The translations under genes were made by a program, and so were the position numbers. DNA of 64,000 nt, taken from contig NZ_ARXV01000007.1 in the NCBI RefSeq assembly GCF_000756665.1, positions 124,001 through 188,000 on the forward strand. Reading direction: 5' to 3'. Positions 1 to 8,216 of the stretch are shown here, piece by piece; the stretch's first letter is position 1, and each line of letters begins with the position of its first letter. Below the pieces are notes generated by a model, which was not told the DNA's origin, did no database searches, and saw nothing but the letters and a program-made list of their open reading frames with translations. Source of the stretch: Alcanivorax nanhaiticus (GTDB taxonomy: Bacteria; Pseudomonadota; Gammaproteobacteria; Pseudomonadales; Alcanivoracaceae).

Positions 1-846
1 GATATCCGCGAAGACAAAACCGCGCCGTTTCCATTTCATGTGATGGATGTCCGCGATCCTGCCATTGCCGGTTTGATGCGTGAGCACCGTATCGAGCAGG
101 TGGTGCATCTGGCTGCGGTGCTGGAGGATTCTGGTGATCGTCAGCGTGATTACGATATCGACGTGAATGGCACCCGCAATGTGCTGGAGGCATGTGTAGC
201 CAATGAAGTACGGCAGTTGGTCGTGACCAGCTCCGGCGCTGCTTATGGCTATCATGCGGACAGTCCTGCCTGGCTGGATGAACAGGATCCGTTGCGTGGC
301 AATCCCGAGTTTGCCTATTCCGACCACAAGCGCCAGGTGGAAGAGTTGTTGGCGACCTACCGTCAGCAGCACCCGCAGCTGGCGCAGTTGATCCTGCGCC
401 CGGGAACCGTGCTGGGAGCTGGCACCCGCAATCTGATTACCCGACTGTTTGAAGGCAAGCGCTTGCTGGCGGTGGCGGGTTCGCCGTCTCCGTTCGTGTT
501 CATTTGGGACCAGGATGTGTTGGCGATCATCGAGAAAGGGGTGACTGAAGAGCAGCAGGGTTGCTTCAATCTGGCCGGCGATGGCGCCCTGAGTATTCAT
601 GAGTTGGGGGTCATTCTGGACAAGCCGGTGCTGGCGATTCCTGCCAGCGTGCTTCGCGCTGCACTGTGGCTTGGCAACAAGTTGCGACTGACCGGTTATA
701 CCCCGGCCCAGATCAACTTCCTCCGCTATCGTCCGGTGCTTAGCAATCGGCGTTTGAAAACGGAATTTGGCTATCAGCCAAAGAAGAGTTCTGAAGAGGT
801 ATTCCGTTTCTATCTGGCAGGGGCAAGACAGAGGCAGGGATCATGA
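1..846 (+). CDS. NAD-dependent epimerase/dehydratase family protein (5' end outside window)
   Basis: This is the C-terminal part of an extended short-chain dehydrogenase. The reading frame is open from base 1, so the N-terminal Rossmann glycine motif lies upstream of the window. Visible family features are the HLAAV segment after the fourth beta strand, the TSSGAAYG strand carrying the catalytic Ser region, and a YSDHK active-site Tyr-X3-Lys. Later segments match substrate-domain helices. Such enzymes act on NDP-sugars or steroid-like and other hydroxylated substrates; the substrate cannot be read here. The stop overlaps the start of the next SDR gene by 4 bases (ATGA), so the two are probably co-translated. 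An ATG at 40 exists but is internal to the fold, so it is not the true start. Confidence 0.85.
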   Translation, partial: DIREDKTAPFPFHVMDVRDPAIAGLMREHRIEQVVHLAAVLEDSGDRQRDYDIDVNGTRNVLEACVANEVRQLVVTSSGAAYGYHADSPAWLDEQDPLRGNPEFAYSDHKRQVEELLATYRQQHPQLAQLILRPGTVLGAGTRNLITRLFEGKRLLAVAGSPSPFVFIWDQDVLAIIEKGVTEEQQGCFNLAGDGALSIHELGVILDKPVLAIPASVLRAALWLGNKLRLTGYTPAQINFLRYRPVLSNRRLKTEFGYQPKKSSEEVFRFYLAGARQRQGS

Positions 847-1637
847 AAACGGTACTGATTACCGGTGCGGCATCGGGGCTGGGCTGGGAGCTGTCCCGGC
901 GCGCCCATGACTGCGGCTATCGGGTGATTCTCACAGACATGAATGGCGTATTGCTGAAGGCGCGCGCCGAACAGCTCGGCAAGGTCGACCCGCAAAGAGT
1001 GATCTTCAGGGAGCTGGATGTGACGGATGGCGATGCTATTACGGCGCTCAAGCTCTGGCTGCAGGAGCAGCCTTTCGCACTGGATCTGCTGATCAATAAT
1101 GCCGGCATTACCCACCGCTCGCTGGCCGAGAAAACGGCGGTGCCGGTGTTTCGCAAAGTGATGCAGGTGGACTGGCAGGCGCCGGTTGAGCTGAGCATTG
1201 CCCTGTTGCCCCTGCTCAAGCAGAGTCGCGGCGGTATTATCAATATCGGTTCCATGGCGGGCTGGATGCCGGTGCTGGGCCGTGCCGGATACTGCAGTGC
1301 CAAAAGTGCGCTGGGGCAGTTTTTTGAAGTCATGCGTGGTGAGGTGGCCCGTTACGGGGTACATATCCTGATGGTGTACCCCAGTTTTCTGGACACGCCT
1401 ATCGAGACCAATGCGTTGGGACACGATGGCGAACCGGCTAACCATGCGCGTTCCATGGTGGGGCGCATGCAGAGTCCGGCGCAATTGGCTGAGCAGGTTT
1501 TTCTGGCTTATTCGCGCAAGAAAAAGCGTCTTTTCCCGGACCGTTTCACCTGGTTTGCCAGCGTGCTGTGGCGTCTTGCTCCGGACCTCTACCAGCGCCT
1601 GATGATGCGCAAATTTGCTGTCGAGCTGGAGCAGTAA
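843..1637 (+). CDS. SDR family NAD(P)-dependent oxidoreductase
   Basis: Classical short-chain dehydrogenase of 264 residues, the usual size. The cofactor motif TGAASGLG is at residues 7-14, NNAG follows in the middle, and the active site has Ser in NIGSMAG with Tyr150 and Lys154 (YCSAK). The C-terminal stretch after residue 215 is basic and aromatic, which could bring the enzyme to the membrane. It reduces or oxidises a carbonyl/alcohol on an unidentified substrate in the cytoplasm. It starts inside the stop of the preceding epimerase-type gene, and a TauE-type permease begins 3 bases after its stop, so the three genes look like one transcription unit. Confidence 0.9.
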   Translation: MKTVLITGAASGLGWELSRRAHDCGYRVILTDMNGVLLKARAEQLGKVDPQRVIFRELDVTDGDAITALKLWLQEQPFALDLLINNAGITHRSLAEKTAVPVFRKVMQVDWQAPVELSIALLPLLKQSRGGIINIGSMAGWMPVLGRAGYCSAKSALGQFFEVMRGEVARYGVHILMVYPSFLDTPIETNALGHDGEPANHARSMVGRMQSPAQLAEQVFLAYSRKKKRLFPDRFTWFASVLWRLAPDLYQRLMMRKFAVELEQ

Positions 1638-1640
1638 CCC

Positions 1641-2381
1641 GTGGATATTGCGCTCATCTGGCCCTGGCTATTGCTGGGGCTGTTTATCTTTTTTGCGTTT
1701 ACCACGGAAGCGATGACGGGCTTTGGCAGTATCGTCATTGCATTGTCATTGGGTGCCCTGGTGCTGCCGATCCCGGAGATTTTACCGGTACTGGTGCCGC
1801 TGAATATTGTTATGAGCAGCACCTTGAGTTGGCGTCATCGACACAATATACATTGGCCTACCCTGTGGAAGTTGATCCTGCCTCTGATGGTGCTGGGTAC
1901 CTTGTCGGGTTACGGACTGCGTCCCTGGCTGGGAGACGATTACTTGCGGCAGGGTTTTGGTTTGCTGGTGTTGTGGTTCAGTAGCCGTGAATTATGGCGC
2001 ATGTTCAAGGGTATTGAGGTGCGCAGCCATGCATCCTGGTGGTCCCGCTGTTGGATGTTTCTGGCCGGGATTACGCATGGTCTGTTTGCTTCTGGTGGCC
2101 CCTTGCTGGTGTATGCGCTGAGTGGGTTGCAGCTGGACAAGCAGCGTTTTCGCGCCACCCTGATTCTGGTCTGGCTGTCGCTTAACAGTTTGCTGACGGT
2201 GGTATTTCTGTTTGACGGTTCGCTTTTGCCGGCCGCGCCGAAGATCGGCTTGCTGGTGCCGGTGGTCATTGCCGCCATGCTGCTGGGTGAGTGGTTGCAT
2301 CACCGGGTTAACGAAGAACGCTTTCGCCAGGCGGTATTTGTGGTGTTGTGGATCACAGGCCTGATCTTGATGCGGCCCTAG
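1641..2381 (+). CDS. TauE/SafE-type sulfite/organosulfonate exporter family permease
   Basis: Integral membrane protein of 246 residues with about eight hydrophobic helices in two similar halves, the layout of the TauE/SafE (DUF81) family. The N-terminal half carries the characteristic TEAMTGFGSIVIAL segment, and the second half repeats it weakly as FLAGITHGLFASGGPLLVYA. Family members export sulfite, sulfoacetate or other small organic anions across the inner membrane; the substrate is unknown here. The start is GTG at 1641, three bases after the upstream SDR stop, which implies translational coupling. After it comes a heptad-repeat intergenic region. Confidence 0.85.
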   Translation: MDIALIWPWLLLGLFIFFAFTTEAMTGFGSIVIALSLGALVLPIPEILPVLVPLNIVMSSTLSWRHRHNIHWPTLWKLILPLMVLGTLSGYGLRPWLGDDYLRQGFGLLVLWFSSRELWRMFKGIEVRSHASWWSRCWMFLAGITHGLFASGGPLLVYALSGLQLDKQRFRATLILVWLSLNSLLTVVFLFDGSLLPAAPKIGLLVPVVIAAMLLGEWLHHRVNEERFRQAVFVVLWITGLILMRP

Positions 2382-2414
2382 ACCTGCCAGAGTGTCGGTG
2401 ACATGCCGGGGCTC

Positions 2415-2525
2415 AAGTGGCGAGTCACGAGTTTCGAGTTGCGAAAATCTTTCCGGATCTGCCTCGGCGGATGATGAGGGGGTGTCTTTCGCAACTCGAA
2501 ACTCGAAACTCGGTACTCGCAACCC
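2415..2525. repeat. heptanucleotide repeat with inverted arms
   Basis: The left arm at 2415-2442 is a run of 7-base units including GAGTCAC, GAGTTTC and GAGTTGC. The right arm at 2491-2525 is the same type on the other strand (GCAACTC, GAAACTC twice, GGTACTC, GCAACCC). The arms can pair across a 48-base spacer. No terminator T-run is attached. Similar units recur at 10095, 29671, 39306 and 47219. Confidence 0.75.
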
Positions 2526-2614
2526 GGTAATCGGCACTCATCGTTCTTCTCTTTTCCTTCCCCGGCTCGTCGTGCTATTGATTCCCTTCCTGATCTTTAT
2601 CCCGAGGAGCCTGC

Positions 2615-3205
2615 ATGTCTTCAGTGGAAATTCGCCCGGTGACCGGTATCGCTGTCGAGCCCTGGCTGGATGAGCTGGCTCGGCTACGGATTGAGGTATT
2701 TCGCGATTTCCCCTATCTGTACGACGGGGACCTGGATTACGAGCGCCGTTATCTGGATCGCTATGCGCAATCAGACCGCAGCGTGTTCGTGCTGGCGCTG
2801 GAGTTCAACAAGCTGGTGGGAGCAGCGACGGGTCTGCCGTTGAAGGAGGCGGATGACGCTTTTCAGGCACCATTTCGGCAATTGGGCGCGGATCTCTCCA
2901 CCGTGTTTTATTTTGGTGAATCTGTACTGAAAAGAGACTGGCGTGGACAGGGAATTGGCCACCGTTTCTTTGATCTTCGCGAACAATACGCCGAGGATTT
3001 TGGCTTTCAGCACACCACTTTCTGTGCGGTGCAGCGGCCGGAGGGTCACCCGGCGAGGCCGCAGGGGTACCGTCCCCTGGATGATTTCTGGCGTGGCCGT
3101 GGCTATTTTCCGCAGAATCAGTTGGTGGCGGACTTTGACTGGACCGATCTGGGGGACGAACAGCCCTCTCACAAACCGATGCAGTTCTGGATGCATAGCC
3201 TGTGA
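2615..3205 (+). CDS. GNAT family N-acetyltransferase
   Basis: Acyltransferase-like protein of 196 residues. The acetyl-CoA binding motif A is visible as RDWRGQGIGHRFF around residue 110, preceded by the beta strand FYFGESVLK. The N-terminal part (LRIEVFRDFPYLYDGDLDYE) is typical of GNAT proteins annotated only at family level. The substrate is unknown. An AGGAG ribosome binding site sits about 7 bases before the ATG. The gene appears monocistronic, with a repeat-filled gap before it and a short possible gene after it. Confidence 0.85.
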   Translation: MSSVEIRPVTGIAVEPWLDELARLRIEVFRDFPYLYDGDLDYERRYLDRYAQSDRSVFVLALEFNKLVGAATGLPLKEADDAFQAPFRQLGADLSTVFYFGESVLKRDWRGQGIGHRFFDLREQYAEDFGFQHTTFCAVQRPEGHPARPQGYRPLDDFWRGRGYFPQNQLVADFDWTDLGDEQPSHKPMQFWMHSL

Positions 3206-3305
3206 ACAAAAAGTTGCCATGAAACGAATCGAATAACCCATATGGGCGATGGCCGGCATTTTTATCTCCTTTACTATTCCAAGTGGGGAAAAGGGGATAA
3301 TAAAA

Positions 3306-3419
3306 ATGGAACTAAAATACCAACTTTCGGTGTTGGCCGAACGTGTTGTGCGTCATTTGTTGATTATCGTGCCGATGGCATTGATAGCCGCAGCAGTGGC
3401 CATCGTTGTCGCGGGATGA
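3306..3419 (+). CDS. possible single-pass small membrane protein (37 aa)
   Basis: A short reading frame starts at ATG 3306 behind a purine-rich AAGGGGAT. It encodes a basic N-terminus (MELKYQLSVLAERVVRHLL) followed by one clear hydrophobic helix rich in Ile, Ala and Val, ending in VAG. The composition fits a small membrane protein, but there is no domain and no sequence support beyond the ribosome site and the helix. It ends 8 bases before the convergent methyltransferase stop. It could be chance. Confidence 0.35.
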   Translation: MELKYQLSVLAERVVRHLLIIVPMALIAAAVAIVVAG

Positions 3420-3426
3420 GGGTGGT

Positions 3427-4074
3427 CTAACGCTTCTGCATCAGTACCACAGGATTGCCGACCAGCTCCAGTGTCCAGCCCTGTTCACGGGCCAGCCATT
3501 CAAAGGTTGCTGGCTGCCAGAAGCAGACGTGGGTTGGGTCGCGGCGATAATGCCAGCGGGCGAAACTGTCGTCGTCGGTTAGCCACCGGGTCATGATGCC
3601 GAGCCAGCCTCCAGGTTTGACGTGTCGCGCAAACCAGTCCCACTCACGGGCAGGCTGATGCAGGTGCTCAATGACTTCTGTGCAGGTGACAAAGTCATAG
3701 TCGCCTTCCAGTGGTGTGCTGTCCGGGGCGTAGATGGGGTCATAGGTAGCACAGGAAAAACCTTGTTCCTGCAGCATGGTTGCCAGTGCCGGGCCGGGGC
3801 CGCAGCCGAAATCGAGTCCCTTGGCTCCTGGGGCAAGCCTTGCCGTCAGAGGCGTGGCCAACTGTGACAGAAAGCGCCGGTAACCTGGGTCGTCCGGGCG
3901 GTTGTCATGCAGGTCATACTGGGCTTTTTCTTCTTGCGGCGCTGGCAGTTTGTCCGGGTGTTCAAAGGTCAGCTGGCAGCAAGGGCAGCGAAAATATTCG
4001 CGCCCTTCGACTTCGCTGAAGGTGCTTGCAGGAGTGTCGCAGAGAGTGCAATTCACTGCGTCTGTTCCAGCCAT
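3427..4074 (-). CDS. class I SAM-dependent methyltransferase with N-terminal zinc-ribbon-like motif
   Basis: Protein of 215 residues. Two cysteine pairs near the N-terminus (CTLCDTP and CPCCQLTF) look like a small zinc ribbon. The SAM-binding motif I follows as LDFGCGPG near residue 85, then an acidic motif II (TYDPIY) and FVTCTEVIEHLHQP, as in the Methyltransf_23 group. Small-molecule methyltransferases of this layout occur in many gammaproteobacteria; the substrate is unknown. Its start overlaps the 3' end of the upstream hydrolase gene by 22 bases, so the two are likely translated from one mRNA. Confidence 0.85.
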   Translation of the reverse strand: MAGTDAVNCTLCDTPASTFSEVEGREYFRCPCCQLTFEHPDKLPAPQEEKAQYDLHDNRPDDPGYRRFLSQLATPLTARLAPGAKGLDFGCGPGPALATMLQEQGFSCATYDPIYAPDSTPLEGDYDFVTCTEVIEHLHQPAREWDWFARHVKPGGWLGIMTRWLTDDDSFARWHYRRDPTHVCFWQPATFEWLAREQGWTLELVGNPVVLMQKR

Positions 4075-5156
4075 TGCTGGACCCGTGCGTAGGTCCGGCT
4101 CTCCTCGATCATGGTCATGTGGCCCATCTGCCAGAACAGTTCCCGTGTGAGTAGCGGTGCCTCCGGGTACAGCCTTGAGGCGAGGGCGCTGTCCACGGAC
4201 ACCAGCCAGTCACCACGGGGTTGTGGGTGCTCCGGCTCGCTGACGCTAGCGGCGATAAACAGCTGTTTCACCGTGGGATCCAGCGGTACCTTGCTGCTGG
4301 GCTGTACTTCGTCGATGGGACGATGTTTCCACTGTTCTTCCAGTACATAGCCAAAGCGTAGATCGCGGATACCATCGGAACGCAGGTTGCCCAATCGCAT
4401 TAATGGCTTGGACCAGGGGGTGCTGGCCAGCAGGCGATTGGCGTTGTTGCCGATGCGTTCCAGCAGCGCTCCCTGATGGGGGGAGCCCAGGCAGGCGAGG
4501 TGCGAGAGTTTATCAACCCAGGAGTCCTGGCGTTCGCGGCCCTGATGCAGCGCGCTTCGCGCGACCAGTCCGCCCATGGAGTGACCAATAAGGATAACCC
4601 GCTTGGGTAGTGCGGTATGGGCCAGTAACCCGGCAAGTTTGCGGCCGTTATCGGAAATGTGCAGGCCAGTGTTGTAACGCAGGTAACGGACTTCCGCATT
4701 GAGGTGGCTGCGAGCCCACTGGCTAAAGCCATCTGCAGCAGGGGTGTTCCAGCAGGCATCGTTCATGCACAGGCCATGAATGAAGACCACCAGCGTATCG
4801 GTGTCACCGGCCAGTTGCTGTTTTGGCAGTAGCGTCATGGGCAGCGCATAGCTGCTGTGTTGTTCCACCAGCAGTTGACCGAAGATACCGTTGAGGATGC
4901 TTTGCAGATCCAGGCTGTCGCGTAGCTCCCGGTTCGGGTCGGCGAGCAGATCCGCCAACCCGGCGGCATTGCCTGCCTGTCTGAAGCCATAGCGGATCAG
5001 GTTGTACACCATTGGCGCGGGGGTGTAGTCGTGCCCACGGATGCCGAAGGGATTGGCGATGGTGCCATGCATGTCCTGCACAACCTGAGTGATTTCATTG
5101 CCGAAGCGGGTCACCAGCTGTGCCAGTCCTCCCACCTGATGCCCGACTTTTCTCAT
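4053..5156 (-). CDS. alpha/beta hydrolase (lipase/esterase type)
   Basis: Alpha/beta-hydrolase of 367 residues. The oxyanion-hole segment VVFIHGLCMNDACW leads into the fold, and the nucleophile elbow is GHSMGG with Ser193. The following SHLACLGSPHQGALLE is typical of lipase/PGAP1-like esterases. No signal peptide is seen, so it is probably cytoplasmic. The frame remains open up to 5576 on this strand, but that extension overlaps the well-supported lipoprotein gene on the other strand. ATG at 5156 has GGGGAAAG in front of it and is preferred; ATG 5234 is an alternative with a poorer ribosome site. It overlaps the downstream methyltransferase by 22 bases. Confidence 0.85.
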   Translation of the reverse strand: MRKVGHQVGGLAQLVTRFGNEITQVVQDMHGTIANPFGIRGHDYTPAPMVYNLIRYGFRQAGNAAGLADLLADPNRELRDSLDLQSILNGIFGQLLVEQHSSYALPMTLLPKQQLAGDTDTLVVFIHGLCMNDACWNTPAADGFSQWARSHLNAEVRYLRYNTGLHISDNGRKLAGLLAHTALPKRVILIGHSMGGLVARSALHQGRERQDSWVDKLSHLACLGSPHQGALLERIGNNANRLLASTPWSKPLMRLGNLRSDGIRDLRFGYVLEEQWKHRPIDEVQPSSKVPLDPTVKQLFIAASVSEPEHPQPRGDWLVSVDSALASRLYPEAPLLTRELFWQMGHMTMIEESRTYARVQQWLEQTQ

Positions 5157-5318
5157 TCTTTGTCTTTCCCCGGTCTGTGCGGACCCTGCGCATGGTTGCC
5201 AGGCCATTCGTAAGGCTTCGTAAAATGCCGACATTATGTGTGTCGGTACTTGGTTTGATGGCAAGTCAGCAGGTAGGGTAACGGATGTTCGAATCACAGA
5301 CATCCAAGGAGTGAGTCT

Positions 5319-5549
5319 ATGCGTATTTTCGGTAAAGCGGCATTGGCCGCCATTTTTGCCTCCACGGCCCTGCTGGCAGCCTGCGATAGCAGTGATGGTC
5401 CGGTAGAAAAAGCGGGTGAGAAAGTGGATGAGGCAGTAGAGAGCATGGATCCCAAGGGGCCCATGGAAGAAATGGGTGAAGACCTGGATAACGCTGTGGA
5501 TAACGCAGAAGAATCCATGGACAACATGAAGGATGCGGCAGAACAGTAA
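5319..5549 (+). CDS. small acidic lipoprotein (76 aa)
   Basis: A short protein with a lipoprotein signal peptide: positively charged start, hydrophobic stretch and lipobox LLAAC with Cys22. The mature part is only about 55 residues, very acidic, and made of amphipathic repeats around EKAGEKVDEAVESM and EDLDNAVDNAEESM that would form one or two helices. It is predicted to be anchored in the outer or inner membrane facing the periplasm. An AAGGAG ribosome site precedes the ATG and a strong terminator follows. The gene is divergent from the hydrolase upstream. Function unknown; the length and periodicity are reminiscent of small stress-associated lipoproteins. Confidence 0.75.
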   Translation: MRIFGKAALAAIFASTALLAACDSSDGPVEKAGEKVDEAVESMDPKGPMEEMGEDLDNAVDNAEESMDNMKDAAEQ

Positions 5550-5612
5550 GTTCACACTGTACGCCGCAAGCAGCACGCCGCAACAGGTTGAAAGGTTGTG
5601 GGTGTTGAGAGT

Positions 5613-5644
5613 AAGGCCGCGCCCTGTCAGGCGCGGCCTTTTTT
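5613..5644 (+). terminator. intrinsic terminator after small lipoprotein gene
   Basis: An 11-base stem (AAGGCCGCGCC with GGCGCGGCCTT) around a six-base loop is followed directly by a T-run. It lies 64 bases past the lipoprotein stop and before the convergent nuclease gene. Confidence 0.85.
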
Positions 5645-5691
5645 ATGGGGTCGCGCTGAGTTTCGGGTGCGGCCGCCAGTCCTGGCGAGGG

Positions 5692-6387
5692 CTACAACGC
5701 GGGGCAGGTCGCCGCCAGTCGGTCCAGCGCTTCCTGCTCCGGGGGAGTGATCATCAACGCATAGCGTTGCTTCAAAGCCTGCCAGCGGCGGCCGTACTCG
5801 CACCAGAATGCCTGGTTGGGCGGTAGCCATTGGTCAGGGCTGCTGGCCCCCTTGCTGCGATTGGCGCGGGCGGAGACGGCAAGCAGGTTCTGCGGATCGT
5901 TGGCGAATTGCTGGCGTTGCTCTTTCGACCACCGGTCTGCGCCGTGGCCATGGGCATGGCGCAGGGGAACAATATGGTCAATGTCCAGTGAGCGGGCGCG
6001 GGTAAAGGTGCGGTCTGTGTAAGGGTCGTACCAGCGCCCGTTGGTGACGGTGCATTGACGAGGATCGCTGAACGTCACTGCAGTCCGACTGGTTTGGATC
6101 AGGGTTTCGGCGCGGGTGTCCTGGCAGTCGTGATCATCATCAGTCCAGTGAGGCCACTGATCCCGGTCGTACAGTGTGCTGAAGGCGCGGCCTTCTTCAC
6201 GGGCCTCCTGCTCCGCCTTGTGTTGTTGTTCATGAGCGCGCTTGCAGTCATCGCGATGGCAATGGTAGCGGCCTGTTTGAGGGTCAAGGTGTCCGCCTTG
6301 TTTATCGACGCCTCCGGGATGTGAGAGTGACAGGTGAGGAAGCAGGGCTAGAAAAATGGCTAGGGTGATGCGCAAGACGTTATCCAT
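5692..6387 (-). CDS. secreted HNH nuclease-like protein with N-terminal YHYH/HCH segment
   Basis: Protein of 231 residues with a signal peptide (MDNVLRITLAIFLALLPHLS). The mature N-terminus has SHPGGVDKQGGHLD and GRYHCHRDDC, the metal-binding pattern of the short YHYH domain. The C-terminal half carries the HNH-type core: DIDHIVPLRHAHGHG, then NDPQNLLAVSARANRSKG and DQWLPPN, as in secreted DUF1524-like nucleases. It is likely a periplasmic or extracellular nuclease that cuts nucleic acid with a divalent metal. The frame is open 45 codons further upstream, but the ATG at 6387 opens directly onto the signal peptide. No strong ribosome site is visible for either choice. The gene is convergent with the lipoprotein gene. 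Confidence 0.8.
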   Translation of the reverse strand: MDNVLRITLAIFLALLPHLSLSHPGGVDKQGGHLDPQTGRYHCHRDDCKRAHEQQHKAEQEAREEGRAFSTLYDRDQWPHWTDDDHDCQDTRAETLIQTSRTAVTFSDPRQCTVTNGRWYDPYTDRTFTRARSLDIDHIVPLRHAHGHGADRWSKEQRQQFANDPQNLLAVSARANRSKGASSPDQWLPPNQAFWCEYGRRWQALKQRYALMITPPEQEALDRLAATCPAL

Positions 6388-6645
6388 CAGGCTAATGCTA
6401 AATGCGTAAGATAGCAGCCACAGGTAGTGTGAGCGATGGCCTGAGAGACAATAAGTGTGAACTGGTTCCGGCAATTTACCACGGTGAAACAAACCGCAAC
6501 GCGGCACAACGAAAAAGCACATTTTCCCGCTGGGGCAGAGCCGGGAGCGGCGCTAGTCTAGGGGTTGCTCCCTGCCTCTTACAGGCAGGCTGGGGGTTGA
6601 TTGTGCGTTGTCCGCAGTCCCAACCGTAGTACCAGGAGCCCATCT

Positions 6646-7257
6646 ATGACATCTCCAAGCCTATCGAGTAGTGATAGCCTTCACGGCCTCGCCCTCGAAG
6701 CCGTGGAACATCGCTTGCAGGCCTTGTCAGAGTACCTGGCGGTTTATCGTGCCGGTCTCGCCTCCGGAGCCGGAGGGTGGCAGTGGCGGCAGGTGCGGGT
6801 TTTGCGAAGCGACATCGCCCGGCTGCAGGCATGGTGGTGGTACCTCAATAGCCAGCAGCATGGTGCAGGTTGGGTGTTGCTGGTGGATAAGCTGGCCGGC
6901 CTTATTGCCCCGTGGTTGCCATCGCGGCGGGATCGTCCCCGTCGCCGCCATGTGTCTCGCACCATGCGTCGTCTGGGTAGCCATAGCCTTGTGTTGCGCG
7001 CCTATATCACTCTTGAAGAGGACCTTCAGGGTCAGCTGCTAACACGTCGCTTGACCGCCAAACAGTTTCCTGCACGAGTATCTGAGGTGGAGCTTGCGCG
7101 CCTGGAATCCCGCCTGGCGGAGGCGGCCCGGTTGCGTCGTAATCTGCTTCCGGATTCCCGTCGGGTTGCGGTTTGCTGTCAGCTGCTTCGTGCGGTCATG
7201 GTGCTCCGTCAGGGGCTGGGTATGCCGTTGCCCGTCGCCAGGACTGTCGAGCCATGA
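6646..7257 (+). CDS. conserved hypothetical helical protein, first gene of a two-gene unit
   Basis: Protein of 203 residues that I do not recognise. It is rich in Leu, Arg and Trp, mainly helical, with a basic centre (PSRRDRPRRRHVSRTMRR) and no membrane segment or signal peptide. The start at 6646 follows an AGGAG; a longer frame from 6601 lacks one. Its stop overlaps the start of the next gene by 4 bases (ATGA), so the two products are very likely made together. If the next gene is an AbiEi-like antitoxin, this could be its partner, but it shows no nucleotidyltransferase motif of AbiEii. Confidence 0.65.
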   Translation: MTSPSLSSSDSLHGLALEAVEHRLQALSEYLAVYRAGLASGAGGWQWRQVRVLRSDIARLQAWWWYLNSQQHGAGWVLLVDKLAGLIAPWLPSRRDRPRRRHVSRTMRRLGSHSLVLRAYITLEEDLQGQLLTRRLTAKQFPARVSEVELARLESRLAEAARLRRNLLPDSRRVAVCCQLLRAVMVLRQGLGMPLPVARTVEP

Positions 7258-7844
7258 TGCAACTGGATGTGATGGCACCTTCGCTGGATAGTTTGCCAAA
7301 GGTGTTTGCGCTTTCCGATCTGAAACAGTTGTTGCCCGGAGAGGGGGAGCAGGCGCTGGATGTGACCCTGCGCTGGCTGGAAGCTGGAGTGATCCGTCAG
7401 GTCGCGCCAGAACGGCCGGTGTTCTTCCGCGTAGTGCTTGGGGATCCGCTGAGTGAGGCTGAGGTGTTGCAGGCGCTGATGCGTACCTTTCCGTCGGCCA
7501 TTGTTGTGGGCGGTTCCGCCCTCTGGCGACAGGGGTTAAGCACGCGCGAAGATAATGTGCTGGAATGCGCAGTGGTGGAAAGTGATGTGCGATGTAACCT
7601 GAGTCAGGTGTCACTGTGCTGTCGTCCGGCTGGCTGGTGGTCTGTTATCCGTGAGGTGGGAGGATTATCGGCTCAGGGCTGCCACGGGGCAGCCATGCTC
7701 AACCCGGAAGTGGCGGTAGCCGATGCTGCTGCATTCCGGGATGTGTGGATGCCGGATCGTGATGATATCCACTGGGATCGCCTTTCAACCGCTCAGCTAA
7801 GTCATGCCACCCAGGCTATGCTGCCCCTTCGCCCCCACCGTTGA
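7254..7844 (+). CDS. hypothetical protein, weakly AbiEi-antitoxin-like
   Basis: Protein of 196 residues. The N-terminal 55 residues (FALSDLKQLLPGEGEQALDV onward) look like a winged helix in which a short recognition helix is followed by LRWLEAGVIRQV. The middle has IVVGGSALWRQGLST, and the C-terminal part has the LNPEVAVADAAAF segment. This order (winged helix, GGSAL..GL, pE..A..D) resembles the type IV antitoxin AbiEi layout, by eye only. It starts inside the stop of the upstream gene. An iron-regulated operon follows after a gap carrying a Fur box. No AbiEii nucleotidyltransferase lies next to it. Confidence 0.6.
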   Translation: MMQLDVMAPSLDSLPKVFALSDLKQLLPGEGEQALDVTLRWLEAGVIRQVAPERPVFFRVVLGDPLSEAEVLQALMRTFPSAIVVGGSALWRQGLSTREDNVLECAVVESDVRCNLSQVSLCCRPAGWWSVIREVGGLSAQGCHGAAMLNPEVAVADAAAFRDVWMPDRDDIHWDRLSTAQLSHATQAMLPLRPHR

Positions 7845-7884
7845 TTCCTGCCTGCCCTGATTGACCTTGTCTGTGCTCTCGGGT

Positions 7885-7903
7885 TTAAATGAGAACCATT
7901 ATC
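7885..7903 (+). promoter_or_regulatory. Fur box before PepSY operon
   Basis: TTAAATGAGAACCATTATC matches the 19-base Fur consensus GATAATGATAATCATTATC at 14 positions, including the whole CATTATC arm. It lies 23 bases before the first start codon of the three-gene membrane operon, so iron repression is likely. Confidence 0.7.
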
Positions 7904-7925
7904 ATGATGGTGAAGGGCACATCCC

Positions 7926-8216
7926 ATGCTTTGGACTGGCGCGTTATTGCTGACGCTGCTTGCGGCAACGCTTTTTTATCTGGCTGACCGGGAGCAGCGC
8001 TGGCTCGATCGTCCACTGCCAATGGTGGCGCGCTGGCTGGGAGTGGGGCTCACGGTTCCGGCGGCCTTGCTGTGGGTGTGGTCGCAGGGGCTGGGGGTCG
8101 GCCTGATGTTCTGGTTGTGGAGTCAGGCGGCTTTTCTGATTGTGCTGGCTCTGCTGGCGGCTCATCAGCATGATAGCTTCCAGAAAGGGAATCGGATGTC
8201 GAGGGGGCGATCATGA
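7926..8216 (+). CDS. small membrane protein of iron-regulated PepSY operon (DUF3325-like)
   Basis: Protein of 96 residues with about three hydrophobic helices (LLLTLLAATLFYLADREQR, then WLGVGLTVPAALLWVWSQ and FLIVLALLAAHQHDS). In many pseudomonads, PepSY-TM ferric-uptake operons include two short membrane proteins of the DUF3325 and DUF3649 families, and this gene has the position and size of the first. The family call is tentative because the sequence is short. It follows a Fur box and overlaps the next gene by 4 bases, so it is likely expressed under iron limitation. Confidence 0.7.
   Translation: MLWTGALLLTLLAATLFYLADREQRWLDRPLPMVARWLGVGLTVPAALLWVWSQGLGVGLMFWLWSQAAFLIVLALLAAHQHDSFQKGNRMSRGRS

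Noticed and set aside
5157..5576. N-terminal extension of the hydrolase frame
   Set aside because: It overlaps the lipoprotein gene and terminator region of the other strand, and the internal ATG has a better ribosome site.
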